This document shows positions 5,948 through 15,437 of a DNA stretch of 19,604 bases, piece after piece; the stretch's first letter is position 1, and each line of letters starts with the position of its first letter. Under the pieces are notes generated by a model that saw only the letters and a list, made by a program, of their open reading frames with translations, made no database searches and was not told where the DNA came from. The stretch lies in contig JAURGV010000008.1 in NCBI GenBank assembly GCA_030833605.1, positions 1 to 19,604 of the forward strand, given 5' to 3'. The DNA comes from Rhodothermales bacterium. GTDB lineage: Bacteria; Bacteroidota; Rhodothermia; Rhodothermales; UBA10348. The translations under genes were made by a program, and so were the position numbers.

Positions 5948-6478
5948 ATGGCAATGACCAAAACACAGAAGGCGGCGACAGTAGATCAGCTCGTTGAGAA
6001 ACTAGAGCAGACGCCGACCCTCTATATCACAAACTACTCCGGTTTAACAGTAGCTCAGGCAAGCGAATTGCGTGGCGCCTTCCGTAAAGCAGGAGTTGAG
6101 TACACCGTCATCAAAAACACGATGTTGCGTCTAGCAATGGAGCGCATTGGTGGATATGACGAATTGTTTGATGCACTACACGGCCCTACAGCTGTAGCAT
6201 TTGGAGCAGAACCTTCTGCCCCAGGCCGAGTGATCAAAAAGTATTTAGCCGACAAAAAAACTGAGATCCCAGCGCTAAAAGGCGCATACATCGAAGGCGC
6301 TGTGTATCACGCAGATGCTTTGGAAGTGTTGGCAAGTCTCAAGTCGAAAGACGAATTGTTGGGCGAAATCATCACATTGTTGCAATCACCAATCACCAAC
6401 GTGGTCGGCGCATTGCAAGCTCAAGGTGGCAACCTCGTGGGAGCCATCAAAACGATCGCAGAAAAAGCGAAAGCTTAA
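5948..6478 (+). CDS. rplJ: 50S ribosomal protein L10
   Basis: L10 anchors L7/L12 dimers to the ribosome and forms the stalk base with L11. The product is 176 residues, within the 165-180 family range. The N-terminal rRNA-binding domain shows KAATVDQLVEKLEQTPTLYITNYSGLTVAQASELRGAFRK-type sequence at about 8-47, then YTVIKNTMLRLAM. The C-terminal helix (about 150-175) would carry the L7/L12 dimers. The ATG at 5948 or a second ATG at 5954 could be used; the first was kept. The gap after rplA is only 37 bases, too short for the classical L10-binding leader found before rplJ in many bacteria. Confidence 0.97.
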   Translation: MAMTKTQKAATVDQLVEKLEQTPTLYITNYSGLTVAQASELRGAFRKAGVEYTVIKNTMLRLAMERIGGYDELFDALHGPTAVAFGAEPSAPGRVIKKYLADKKTEIPALKGAYIEGAVYHADALEVLASLKSKDELLGEIITLLQSPITNVVGALQAQGGNLVGAIKTIAEKAKA

Positions 6479-6483
6479 TCTTC

Positions 6484-6521
6484 GGTTATCGTCGTCTGAG
6501 CGCAGTGTTCAGGCGATAATC
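6484..6521 (+). other. Long hairpin between rplJ and rplL
   Basis: GGTTATCG (6484-6491) pairs with CGATAATC (6514-6521), with one G-U pair. Inside it, CTGAGC (6496-6501) pairs with GTTCAG (6507-6512) around loop GCAGT. The asymmetric internal loop (TCGT against G) resembles regulatory or RNase III-type stems. It overlaps the next hairpin by four bases, so both cannot be complete together. Confidence 0.5.
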
Positions 6522-6533
6522 CGGAAACGGATT
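6518..6533 (+). other. GNRA-tetraloop hairpin between rplJ and rplL
   Basis: AATCCG (6518-6523) and CGGATT (6528-6533) form a perfect 6-bp stem closed by a GAAA tetraloop. It shares bases 6518-6521 with the preceding long hairpin. A third stem, AGCTTT (6555-6560) / AAAGCT (6570-6575), lies just before rplL. Confidence 0.5.
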
Positions 6534-6596
6534 CATTCCCTTAATACGCAGCCGAGCTTTAAAGCAAAGAAAGCTGCAGGAAAACGGTGAACACAC

Positions 6597-6971
6597 ATGG
6601 CAGATATTAAAGCACTCGCAGAGCAGCTTGTTGGTCTAACGATCAAAGAAGCAAACGAATTGGCTCAAGTTCTTGAAAACGACTACGGCATCAAACCAGC
6701 CGCTGCAGCAGTTGCAGTAGCAGGTCCAGCCGCAGCAGCAGCTGAAGACGCTGAAGAGCAGACCGAATTCGATGTTATTCTTAAAGCCGCTGGCGAAAAG
6801 AAAATCAACGTCATCAAAGAAGTTCGCGCAATCACCGGTCTTGGCTTGAAAGAAGCAAAAGACATGGTAGATGGCGCTCCTTCAACGGTGAAAGAAGGCG
6901 CTTCAAAAGCAGAAGCTGAAGACATCAAAGCTAAGCTTGAAGGCGCTGGAGCAGAAGTAGAACTCAAATAA
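6597..6971 (+). CDS. rplL: 50S ribosomal protein L7/L12
   Basis: L7/L12 is the multi-copy stalk protein that recruits and stimulates translational GTPases. The 124-residue protein has the three usual parts: an N-terminal dimerisation domain (about 1-33), an alanine-rich flexible hinge (about 34-53), and a globular C-terminal domain (about 55-124). The last contains EFDVILKAAGEKKINVIKEV and TGLGLKEAKDMVDGAP, the factor-binding helices. A GGTGA sequence 6 bases before the ATG may serve as a weak ribosome-binding site. It is separated from rplJ by an unusually structured 118-base gap, which could help adjust L12 above L10. Confidence 0.98.
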   Translation: MADIKALAEQLVGLTIKEANELAQVLENDYGIKPAAAAVAVAGPAAAAAEDAEEQTEFDVILKAAGEKKINVIKEVRAITGLGLKEAKDMVDGAPSTVKEGASKAEAEDIKAKLEGAGAEVELK

Positions 6972-7016
6972 GAGTTCTGCTATGCAATCAGTTCGCAACT
7001 GAAGCCGATAGATCCG

Positions 7017-7040
7017 GCCGGCCCCGATTTCGGGGCCGGC
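7017..7040 (+). terminator. GC-rich attenuator-like hairpin between rplL and rpoB
   Basis: GCCGGCCCCG (7017-7026) and CGGGGCCGGC (7031-7040) form a perfect 10-bp stem with loop ATTT, followed only by CTTTC rather than a long T-run. An outer GCCGA / TCGGC pairing may extend it. By analogy with the known rplL-rpoB attenuator of E. coli it probably lets only part of transcription through to rpoBC; that role is inferred. Confidence 0.6.
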
Positions 7041-7116
7041 TTTCGGCGTCTCAAAACGGATCGTTCAATCTGGCCTTAATTGGCTCTCAATAATCCTTAA
7101 CGGTAACGACCAGACT

Positions 7117-10100
7117 ATGCCCAACGTCAAGAGTCAAGCCGTGCGCTCATCGTTCGCGCGCATCAAGACTATCCGCGATTATCCAGACTTTCTGGATGTC
7201 CAGCTGCAGTCCTTTCAGGACTTCATTCAAGATCATCTTCCAGCTGAAGAGCGGGAGAATATCGGTCTACAAGGAGTGTTCAATGAACATTTTCCTATTC
7301 AAGACAGTCGCGAACGCTACACGCTCGAGTTTATTCACTACGGTTTAGATGCCCCCAAACACTCTGTTGAAGAGTGTATTGCTCAGGGGTTGTCATTCTC
7401 TGTGCCTCTCAAGGCCAAATTGCGTCTTTCTAGTAAGGAAGACGAAGATGAGGATGAAGCTGAAGAAGCGATCGAACAAGAAGTTTACCTGGGAAATCTC
7501 CCCTTCATGACAGAACGTGGTACGTTCGTCATCAACGGCGCAGAACGTGTAGTGGTATCCCAGTTACACCGTAGTCCAGGTGTATTTTTTGGACAAAGCG
7601 CACATCCAAACGGAACAGAGCTGTTTTCGTCTCGCGTAATTCCGTTTAGAGGTTCATGGATTGAGTTTTCAACGGATGTTGGAAACATGATGTGGGCCTA
7701 CATCGACCGTAAGAAGAAACTTCCGGTTACTACGCTGTTGCGTGCTCTTGGATATTCCTCCAACGAAGACATCGTCAATCTTTTTGATTTGGCCGATACC
7801 GTTGCAGTTAAAACCAAAGCCTCCTTTAAGAAAGTTGTTGGACGCGTTCTAGCAGCGAGTATTTCGGTTGAACGTACCACAGAAATTGTGGACGAAGACA
7901 CCGGCGAAGTGATCGAGGAACGCATTGAACGCGAAATTATTCTTCCAGCTCAGCACGAATTGGAAGAGGACGACTTCGACAAATTGAAAGATGTCGACGT
8001 TACGCAAGTCCACCTCGTTCGAGACAGCGACGAAGACGAAAATCATGATAAAGTTACGCTTCTCAATACGTTGAAGCGTGATCCGACCCACTCTGAAAAA
8101 GAGGCGTTGGAGTACCTTTATATGCAGCTTCGCGGCACAGAAGCTCCCGATCAAGAAACCGCTCGTGGTGTTCTTGAGCGCTTGTTCTTCAGTGAAAAAC
8201 GATACGACTTGGGTGAAGTTGGTCGTTACCGCATTAACGCTCGCCTTCGCACGAAAGAAGATCCGAAACTACTTACGATGTCGCATGGTGACATCATTGC
8301 CATTATTAAAGAGCTTATTAGCCTTCAAAATGGTAAAAGTAGCGTCGACGATATCGACCACTTGGGCAACCGTCGTGTTCGTTCAGTCGGCGAGCAGCTA
8401 GCCGCTCAATTCTCGCTTGGTTTGGCCCGTATGGCCCGGACCATCAAAGAGCGCATGAATTTGAGAGATGCTGACAAATTTACACCGCAAGATCTGGTCA
8501 ATGCACGTACCGTATCGAGCGTAATTAATACGTTCTTTGGTACCAACCAGCTGAGCCAGTTCATGGATCAGACCAACCCTCTAGCCGAATTGACGCACAA
8601 ACGTCGTATGTCTGCGCTAGGACCAGGTGGTTTGACACGTGAACGCGCCGGATTTGAGGTTCGTGACGTTCATTACACACACTATGGTAGACTTTGCCCG
8701 ATTGAAACCCCAGAGGGTCCGAATATCGGTTTGATCTCCTCGTTGTGTGTTCATGCCCGCGTTAACGACTATGGGTTTATTGAAACCCCCTACCGCGTGG
8801 TCAAAAAAGGTAAAGTCACAAAAACCATTGAGTTTTTGACTGCAGAGCAGGAAGACGATGCCATGATTGCCCAGGCCAACGCGCCTATCGACGACAAAGG
8901 AGACTACGTCAACAAATATGTAAAATGCCGTTTCCGCGGTGATTTCCCTATTGTTGAACCGGAAGAAGTCCAGTACATGGACATCTCCCCGAATCAGATT
9001 GTGTCTCCGGCAGCGTCGTTAATTCCATTCTTGGAGCATGACGACGCCAACCGTGCATTGATGGGATCGAACATGCAGCGCCAAGCTGTACCGCTACTTC
9101 GCGCTGAAGCGCCGTTGTGTGGAACCGGTCTTGAAGGCCGAGTTGCGCGTGACTCGCGTGCCGTTGTGGTAGCAGAAGGTGATGGTGTGGTTGAATATGT
9201 GGACGCTAAAAAAATAGTTATCCGCTACGATCGTACGGCTGAAGAAGAAGGTCTAACCTTTGACGAGCCAATCAAAACGTACGATCTGACCAAATTCCGC
9301 CGTACCAACCAGGACACTTGTGTTAACCAGACTCCTATTGTGAGTGTGGGCGACCGCGTGAAATTGGACACCGTTCTTACCGATGGTTTCTCTACCGATA
9401 ATGGTGAGCTAGCGCTAGGTAAAAACGTTCTTGTGGCCTTTATGCCTTGGCGTGGTTACAACTTTGAAGACGCCATTGTTATCAGTGAGCGCCTTGTCGC
9501 TGACGACGTATACACGTCGGTTCACATTGAAGAATTTGATCTTCAAGTACGTGATACCAAACGTGGTGAAGAAGAGCTAACTCGAGAAATTCCAAACGTT
9601 TCTGAAGAGGCCACAAAGGACCTTGACGAGCGTGGAATTATCCGTGTTGGTGCTGACGTTAAAGCGGGTGACATTATTGTTGGTAAGATCACTCCAAAAG
9701 GAGAGACCGACCCAACACCAGAAGAGAAACTCCTTCGTGCCATTTTCGGAGACAAAGCTGGAGACGTTAAAGATGCGTCGTTGAAGGCACCTCCAGGCAT
9801 GAAAGGTGTGGTTATCGACACCAAATTGTTCAGCCGTCGCAAATTGGATCCTGCTTCTAAAAAAGAGGAAAACAAACGACTAGCTGAAATTGAAAAAGAT
9901 CTCGAGCTATCCATGCGCGAGCTCAATGGCAAGTTCTGGAGCAAGCTTTCAGCTTTGCTAACTGGACAAAAAGCCAGAGACTTTGTGGATAGAGAAGGCA
10001 ATGTGCTCGTGAGCGCAGGTGCCAAAATTGAGATTAAGTCCATCGAAGGGATGGATCCGTTGAAATTGGACCCACGCGTAGCCTTCACCGGCGACGAAAA

Positions 10101-10944
10101 TTTGGATGCCAATGTCAAAAAACTGATCCGTAACTACGAGAAACAAAATCGTCACGTACAGGGTGTCGCCAAACGCGACAAACACCAAGTACAAATGGGC
10201 GACGAGCTTCCACCAGGAATCGTTCAATTGGCAAAAGTTTATGTTGCCAAAAAACGTAAAATCTCGGTTGGAGATAAAATGGCAGGCCGCCACGGTAACA
10301 AAGGGGTCATTGCCAAAGTCGTTCCTCAAGAAGACATGCCGTTCCTAGAAGATGGAACACCGGTAGACATCGTTCTAAATCCGCTAGGCGTGCCTTCTCG
10401 TATGAACTTGGGTCAGATTTATGAGACCCTGTTAGGATGGGCTGGTAAAAAACTAGGGACCAATTTCGCGACACCTATTTTTGATGGAGCTACCGTTGCA
10501 GACGTTGAAGCTACCATGATAAAAGCAGGTCTTCCCGTGGATGGTAGAACGCAGTTGTATGATGGACGCACGGGTACTCCGTTCGATCAGCATACCACGG
10601 TGGGTTACATCTACATGCTGAAACTAAGTCACTTGGTAGACGACAAGTTGCACGCACGTTCCATTGGACCATACAGCTTGATTACCCAGCAGCCGCTTGG
10701 TGGTAAAGCTCAATTTGGTGGTCAGCGTCTTGGAGAGATGGAGGTCTGGGCATTATATGCTTATGGCGCATCCAACGTTCTTCAGGAAATGTTGACCTAC
10801 AAATCGGACGATGTGCAAGGCCGTTCCAAGGCTTATGAATGCATCGTTAAAGGCGAAAACATGCCGGAACCGGGTACTCCCGAATCTTTCAACGTCCTCG
10901 TTCGCGAACTACAGGGACTTGGTTTGGAAGTCACACTCGACTAA
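7117..10944 (+). CDS. rpoB: DNA-directed RNA polymerase subunit beta
   Basis: RpoB forms half of the polymerase active cleft and the rifampicin pocket. The protein is 1275 residues. SQLHRSPGVFF marks the protrusion/lobe region near 148-158. The rifampicin cluster near 473-545 reads NQLSQFMDQTNPLAELTHKRR then SALGPGGLTRERAGF; the Asp, His and Ser positions linked to resistance in E. coli are wild type, predicting sensitivity. GRHGNKGVIAK near 1057 and GGQRLGEMEVWALYAYGA near 1200 form the switch and clamp-connector regions. An acidic run (about 109-120, DEDEDEAEEAIEQE) sits in an early loop. A 145-base gap with a hairpin separates it from rplL, and rpoC follows after 36 bases. It is not fused to rpoC. 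Confidence 0.99.
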   Translation: MPNVKSQAVRSSFARIKTIRDYPDFLDVQLQSFQDFIQDHLPAEERENIGLQGVFNEHFPIQDSRERYTLEFIHYGLDAPKHSVEECIAQGLSFSVPLKAKLRLSSKEDEDEDEAEEAIEQEVYLGNLPFMTERGTFVINGAERVVVSQLHRSPGVFFGQSAHPNGTELFSSRVIPFRGSWIEFSTDVGNMMWAYIDRKKKLPVTTLLRALGYSSNEDIVNLFDLADTVAVKTKASFKKVVGRVLAASISVERTTEIVDEDTGEVIEERIEREIILPAQHELEEDDFDKLKDVDVTQVHLVRDSDEDENHDKVTLLNTLKRDPTHSEKEALEYLYMQLRGTEAPDQETARGVLERLFFSEKRYDLGEVGRYRINARLRTKEDPKLLTMSHGDIIAIIKELISLQNGKSSVDDIDHLGNRRVRSVGEQLAAQFSLGLARMARTIKERMNLRDADKFTPQDLVNARTVSSVINTFFGTNQLSQFMDQTNPLAELTHKRRMSALGPGGLTRERAGFEVRDVHYTHYGRLCPIETPEGPNIGLISSLCVHARVNDYGFIETPYRVVKKGKVTKTIEFLTAEQEDDAMIAQANAPIDDKGDYVNKYVKCRFRGDFPIVEPEEVQYMDISPNQIVSPAASLIPFLEHDDANRALMGSNMQRQAVPLLRAEAPLCGTGLEGRVARDSRAVVVAEGDGVVEYVDAKKIVIRYDRTAEEEGLTFDEPIKTYDLTKFRRTNQDTCVNQTPIVSVGDRVKLDTVLTDGFSTDNGELALGKNVLVAFMPWRGYNFEDAIVISERLVADDVYTSVHIEEFDLQVRDTKRGEEELTREIPNVSEEATKDLDERGIIRVGADVKAGDIIVGKITPKGETDPTPEEKLLRAIFGDKAGDVKDASLKAPPGMKGVVIDTKLFSRRKLDPASKKEENKRLAEIEKDLELSMRELNGKFWSKLSALLTGQKARDFVDREGNVLVSAGAKIEIKSIEGMDPLKLDPRVAFTGDENLDANVKKLIRNYEKQNRHVQGVAKRDKHQVQMGDELPPGIVQLAKVYVAKKRKISVGDKMAGRHGNKGVIAKVVPQEDMPFLEDGTPVDIVLNPLGVPSRMNLGQIYETLLGWAGKKLGTNFATPIFDGATVADVEATMIKAGLPVDGRTQLYDGRTGTPFDQHTTVGYIYMLKLSHLVDDKLHARSIGPYSLITQQPLGGKAQFGGQRLGEMEVWALYAYGASNVLQEMLTYKSDDVQGRSKAYECIVKGENMPEPGTPESFNVLVRELQGLGLEVTLD

Positions 10945-10980
10945 TCAAAACCTTAAACCTGTCCCTAACGGATTTAAATT

Positions 10981-13900
10981 ATGATCTCCGATATGCCTTA
11001 CGGAAAACCACAGAAGATCAAAAAGAACTTCAGCAACATTACGGTCAGTTTAGCTTCCCCCGAAGCTATTCTTGAGCGCTCCTTTGGAGAAGTGCTGAAG
11101 CCTGAAACGATCAACTATCGTTCGTTCAAGCCTGAGAAAGAAGGCTTGTTCTGCGAGAAGATTTTCGGTCCTGTGAAGGATTGGGAATGCCATTGCGGTA
11201 AATACAAACGTATTCGCTACAAAGGCATTATCTGCGACCGATGTGGTGTTGAAGTGACCCAAAAATCAGTTCGTCGCGAACGAATGGGCCACATTACGCT
11301 TAGTGTACCTGTGGTACACATTTGGTACTTCAAGACGCTTCCGAACAAAATTGGACACCTTTTAGGTATTCGTTCGAAAGACCTTGAGAAAATTATTTAC
11401 TACGAAAACTATGTCGTAGTAAACCCAGGTAGCGCAGCGAATCTTGGAATTGAAGAAAATCAGCTTCTTTCAGAAGATGAGTACTTCAACGTTTTATACC
11501 AGATTCGTGAAGACAACAATCGTCTGGAAGATGACGATCCAGAAAAATTCGTGGCCATGATTGGTGGCGGTGCTCTGGAAGAATTGTTGAAACGGTCCGA
11601 CCTACCTGGATTAGCGCAAGAGCTTCGTTTCCAAATTAAAACGGAAACCAGCCAGCAACGTAAAGGCGAAGCCCTGAAACGTTTGGCTATTGTTGAAGCG
11701 TTCCGCGATGCCAACAGACGTATTGATAACCGTCCAGAATGGATGGTTATGCGCGTTGTTCCAGTTATCCCACCGGAACTGCGCCCTCTTGTACCGTTGG
11801 AAGGCGGTCGTTTTGCGACCTCCGACCTTAACGATCTCTACCGTCGCGTTATCATCCGGAATAACCGGTTGAAACGATTGATCGACATCAAAGCACCTGA
11901 AGTGATTTTGCGCAACGAAAAGCGCATGCTTCAGGAAGCCGTCGATTCATTGTTTGATAACAGCCGTAAAGCCAACGCCGTTCGTTCGGACTCCAACCGT
12001 GCCCTTAAGTCCTTGTCGGACATGCTGAAAGGGAAACAAGGTCGGTTCCGTCAGAACTTGCTTGGTAAGCGTGTTGACTACTCAGGTCGTTCGGTTATCG
12101 TTGTTGGACCAGAGCTAAAGCTTCATCAGTGTGGTCTTCCAAAACAAATGGCGGTTGAGCTTTTCAAGCCGTTTGTGATTAGAAAGCTTATTGAGCGCGG
12201 AATCGTGAAAACGGTTAAAAGCGCCAAGAAAGTGGTAGATCGCCGTACAAGTGATGTTTGGGACATCTTGGAAAAAGTAATTCAGGGTCGCCCTGTAATG
12301 CTTAACCGTGCTCCTACGCTTCACCGCCTTGGTATCCAGGCCTTTCAGCCTGTGTTGATTGAAGGAAAAGCTATCCGTTTGCACCCGCTCGTATGTACAG
12401 CCTTTAACGCTGACTTCGACGGTGACCAGATGGCTGTGCACGTTCCTCTTTCACACGATGCAGCCTTGGAAGCACAGCTTCTAATGCTTGCGAGCCACAA
12501 CATTTTGAGCCCTGCTCACGGTGGTCCGGTTACGGTTCCGACCCAGGACATGGTTTTGGGTCTGTACTACATGACCAAATCCAACAAAGATATGTTGGGC
12601 GAAGGCATGCGTTTTTCTTCTATGGAAGAAGCGCGTCAAGCCTACGATCAAGGTGTAGTCCACCTTCATGCAAAAGTTAAGGTTCGTTTGGAAGATAGAA
12701 CGGCCATGGAAACTACCATGGGTCGTATTCTTTTCAACGAAATTGTGCCTTCAGGGGTTGGATTCATTAACGAAGTGTTGACCAAGAAAAACCTTCGTGG
12801 CATTATTGCCCGCGTTCTCAAGGCAACAGGATTTCCTTCAACTGCGAAATTCCTTGATGCCATTAAGGAATTAGGTTTTGAAAACGCAACGCGAGCAGGT
12901 TTGACCTTCTCGATTGCTGACATCGTTGTACCGGACGAAAAAATTCGTTTGATTGAAGATGCTCAGGTTGAAGTGGAAAAAGCTCGTGGAAACTACGCGA
13001 TGGGCTTTATCACGGAAAACGAGCGTTACAACCAGGTTATTGACATCTGGACACGTATTAACAACCAGGTTTCTGAGGTTCTTTTCGAATCACTTAAAAA
13101 CGATCGCGACGGATTCAACGCTGTTTATATGATGGCTGATTCTGGTGCTCGTGGTTCTAAGGAGCAGATTCGTCAGCTTGGTGGTATGCGTGGTTTGATG
13201 GCCAAGCCGCAAAAAAGTCTTCAGGGTAGTGCCGGTGAGATTATCGAAAACCCAATTATTTCCAATTTTAAGGAAGGATTGACGGTTCTCGAGTACTTCA
13301 TTTCAACGCACGGTGCTCGTAAAGGTCTTGCCGATACGGCGCTTAAAACAGCCGACGCAGGGTACTTAACTCGTCGATTGGTTGACGTTGCGCAAGACGT
13401 GACGATCAAAGAAAACGACTGTGGAACGCTTCGTGGTATCGTTATTTCAGCATTGAAAGACAACGAGGATATCGTCGAACCATTGGCAGACCGTATTGTC
13501 GGTCGTGTTTCTGTTCACGATGTTAACGATCCTCTCACGAGCGAACTGCTTGTTGAGGCGAATCAACTGATTGACGAAGAAAAAGCGCGCTCAATTGCAG
13601 AAACTTCGATCGAGCACGTTGAAATCAGATCGGTTCTAACGTGTGAAAGCCGTCGTGGAGCGTGTGCGTTGTGTTACGGACGTAACTTGGGCACAAACCG
13701 CTTGGTTGAAGTAGGTGAAGCAGTTGGGGTTATCGCGGCGCAGTCCGTTGGTGAGCCTGGAACGCAGCTTACCCTTCGTACCTTCCACATCGGTGGTACG
13801 GCCAGCCGTATTTCCGCTGAAAGTACCGTTCAGACCAAGTTTTCTGGAAAAGTCGTATATGAAAACCTACGTACCGTAGAATTTGAATCCGGCGACGAGA

Positions 13901-15264
13901 ACAAAAATGTGGTCCTATCCCGTCAGGGTGAGATCAAGATTGTTAATCCAGAAGATGGAAATCGTCAGTTGATTGTTCACCTTATCCCTTATGGCGCCGA
14001 GATTTTGGTTGCCGATGGCGATATGGTCGAAAAAGGCGCTGTTTTGGCGGCATGGGACCCTTACAACTCGGTAATTTTGTCTGAGTTTGCTGGTTCGGTG
14101 ACCTACCAAGACATCACGGAAGGTGTTACTTTCCGCGAAGAAAGCGACGAACAGACGGGTTACAAAGAGAAAGTTATCATCGATACGCGTGAGCGGTCGT
14201 TGACGCCTGCTATCATCATTAAAGGAAAAGATGGTACGGAGCGGGAATACCCTCTTCCAGTCCGTGCTCGTATTCAGGTTGACACCAAAACCAAAGTTCA
14301 GGCCGGTCGGGTTCTTGTAAAGATTCCTCGCCAGTCTGCGAAAACGCGAGATATCACGGGTGGTCTACCACGTGTTACCGAACTATTTGAAGCCCGTACT
14401 CCTTCCGATCCAGCTAAAGTTAGTGAGATCGATGGTATCGTAAGCTTCGGTGGTCGTAAGCGCGGTTCACAAGAGGTTATTGTTACGAGCCGGGACGGCA
14501 CGGAATCAAAAACCTACCTCGTATCGCTAACCAAACACCTTTTGGTTCACGAAAACGACTTTGTGCGCGCCGGTGTGCCTCTATCGGACGGCCAGGTAGC
14601 TCCTCACGACATTTTGGCCATTATGGGTCCACGTGCCGTTCAGGAATACCTTGTTAATGAGATTCAGGAAGTGTACCGCCTGCAGGGTGTGACCATCAAT
14701 GACAAACACATTGAGTGTATCGTTCGTCAAATGATGCAAAAAGTTCGCGTGTTGGATTCTGGAGATACCAATCTCCTTGAAGACGACAACGTGGATCGTT
14801 TTGTACTCGAAGAAATGAACGACGAGCTATACGACAAATTTGTCGTAACCGATCCAGGCGATTCAGATCTTGGAATTGGCGAAGTAGTAGATCGCAGAAG
14901 ACTACGCGAAGTCAACTCTGACATGAAGCGTCAAGACAAACGTGAAGCACAAGTTCGTGAATCACAGCCAGCTGTTGCTGAACCCGTACTATTGGGTATC
15001 ACGCAAGCTGCGCTCGCCACGGACTCTTTCGTTTCTGCCGCATCGTTCCAGGAAACCACCAAGGTTTTGACAGAAGCATCGATCGCAGGAAAGTCAGATC
15101 CTCTTTACGGTCTCAAAGAAAACGTGATTGTGGGCGCGCTGATTCCAGCGGGTACCGGTCAACGTCAGTTCCGCGATATCGTAGTAGGATCGCAGAAAGA
15201 ACTCGAGGAATTGCAAGCAGCCAACACCGGAGACGGTTCGTCGGCTGCCGTTCAAACTCCTTAA
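10981..15264 (+). CDS. rpoC: DNA-directed RNA polymerase subunit beta'
   Basis: RpoC carries the catalytic magnesium site. The 1427-residue protein has NADFDGDQM with Asp478, Asp480 and Asp482 as the metal ligands. The N-terminal zinc ribbon uses Cys70, Cys72, Cys85 and Cys88, and the second zinc site uses Cys814, Cys888, Cys895 and Cys898; both sets are complete. The bridge helix and trigger loop region contains MADSGARGSKEQIRQLGG and THGARKGLADTALKTADAGY. The C-terminus (about 1315-1427) is a charged linker followed by LYGLKENVIVGALIPAGTG, the omega-contact region, then an acidic tail. The start is the ATG 36 bases after rpoB; a second ATG four codons on is possible. It is the last gene before a strong terminator. 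Confidence 0.99.
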   Translation: MISDMPYGKPQKIKKNFSNITVSLASPEAILERSFGEVLKPETINYRSFKPEKEGLFCEKIFGPVKDWECHCGKYKRIRYKGIICDRCGVEVTQKSVRRERMGHITLSVPVVHIWYFKTLPNKIGHLLGIRSKDLEKIIYYENYVVVNPGSAANLGIEENQLLSEDEYFNVLYQIREDNNRLEDDDPEKFVAMIGGGALEELLKRSDLPGLAQELRFQIKTETSQQRKGEALKRLAIVEAFRDANRRIDNRPEWMVMRVVPVIPPELRPLVPLEGGRFATSDLNDLYRRVIIRNNRLKRLIDIKAPEVILRNEKRMLQEAVDSLFDNSRKANAVRSDSNRALKSLSDMLKGKQGRFRQNLLGKRVDYSGRSVIVVGPELKLHQCGLPKQMAVELFKPFVIRKLIERGIVKTVKSAKKVVDRRTSDVWDILEKVIQGRPVMLNRAPTLHRLGIQAFQPVLIEGKAIRLHPLVCTAFNADFDGDQMAVHVPLSHDAALEAQLLMLASHNILSPAHGGPVTVPTQDMVLGLYYMTKSNKDMLGEGMRFSSMEEARQAYDQGVVHLHAKVKVRLEDRTAMETTMGRILFNEIVPSGVGFINEVLTKKNLRGIIARVLKATGFPSTAKFLDAIKELGFENATRAGLTFSIADIVVPDEKIRLIEDAQVEVEKARGNYAMGFITENERYNQVIDIWTRINNQVSEVLFESLKNDRDGFNAVYMMADSGARGSKEQIRQLGGMRGLMAKPQKSLQGSAGEIIENPIISNFKEGLTVLEYFISTHGARKGLADTALKTADAGYLTRRLVDVAQDVTIKENDCGTLRGIVISALKDNEDIVEPLADRIVGRVSVHDVNDPLTSELLVEANQLIDEEKARSIAETSIEHVEIRSVLTCESRRGACALCYGRNLGTNRLVEVGEAVGVIAAQSVGEPGTQLTLRTFHIGGTASRISAESTVQTKFSGKVVYENLRTVEFESGDENKNVVLSRQGEIKIVNPEDGNRQLIVHLIPYGAEILVADGDMVEKGAVLAAWDPYNSVILSEFAGSVTYQDITEGVTFREESDEQTGYKEKVIIDTRERSLTPAIIIKGKDGTEREYPLPVRARIQVDTKTKVQAGRVLVKIPRQSAKTRDITGGLPRVTELFEARTPSDPAKVSEIDGIVSFGGRKRGSQEVIVTSRDGTESKTYLVSLTKHLLVHENDFVRAGVPLSDGQVAPHDILAIMGPRAVQEYLVNEIQEVYRLQGVTINDKHIECIVRQMMQKVRVLDSGDTNLLEDDNVDRFVLEEMNDELYDKFVVTDPGDSDLGIGEVVDRRRLREVNSDMKRQDKREAQVRESQPAVAEPVLLGITQAALATDSFVSAASFQETTKVLTEASIAGKSDPLYGLKENVIVGALIPAGTGQRQFRDIVVGSQKELEELQAANTGDGSSAAVQTP

Positions 15265-15301
15265 TTCTTCTGATGTAACAAAGCTTCGCAACAGGCTACT
15301 T

Positions 15302-15358
15302 AAGGGCCGCGGGTGTCATTCGACGCACGCGGCCCTTTTTTTTGCGCGGCCCTTTTTT
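15302..15358 (+). terminator. Rho-independent terminator of the rpoBC operon with duplicated 3' arm
   Basis: AAGGGCCGCG (15302-15311) pairs with CGCGGCCCTT (15328-15337) around an inner stem GTGTC / GAC(G)C, followed by a run of eight T residues (15336-15343). The right arm and T-run then occur again: CGCGGCCC (15345-15352) and six T residues (15353-15358), a 17-base tandem duplication. The left arm can pair with either copy, giving a back-up terminator. Confidence 0.93.
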
Positions 15359-15437
15359 CTTATTGGATCTTTAACAAGTTCTGCTGCATCCGATACTCTC
15401 CGCCTACGTACGACCGTTTTTCAATCGTGCCCTTCTT

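Noticed and set aside
9543..10118. Minus-strand open frame of 191 codons opposite rpoB
   Set aside because: It is a shadow of a highly conserved polymerase gene with serine-rich, low-information sequence.
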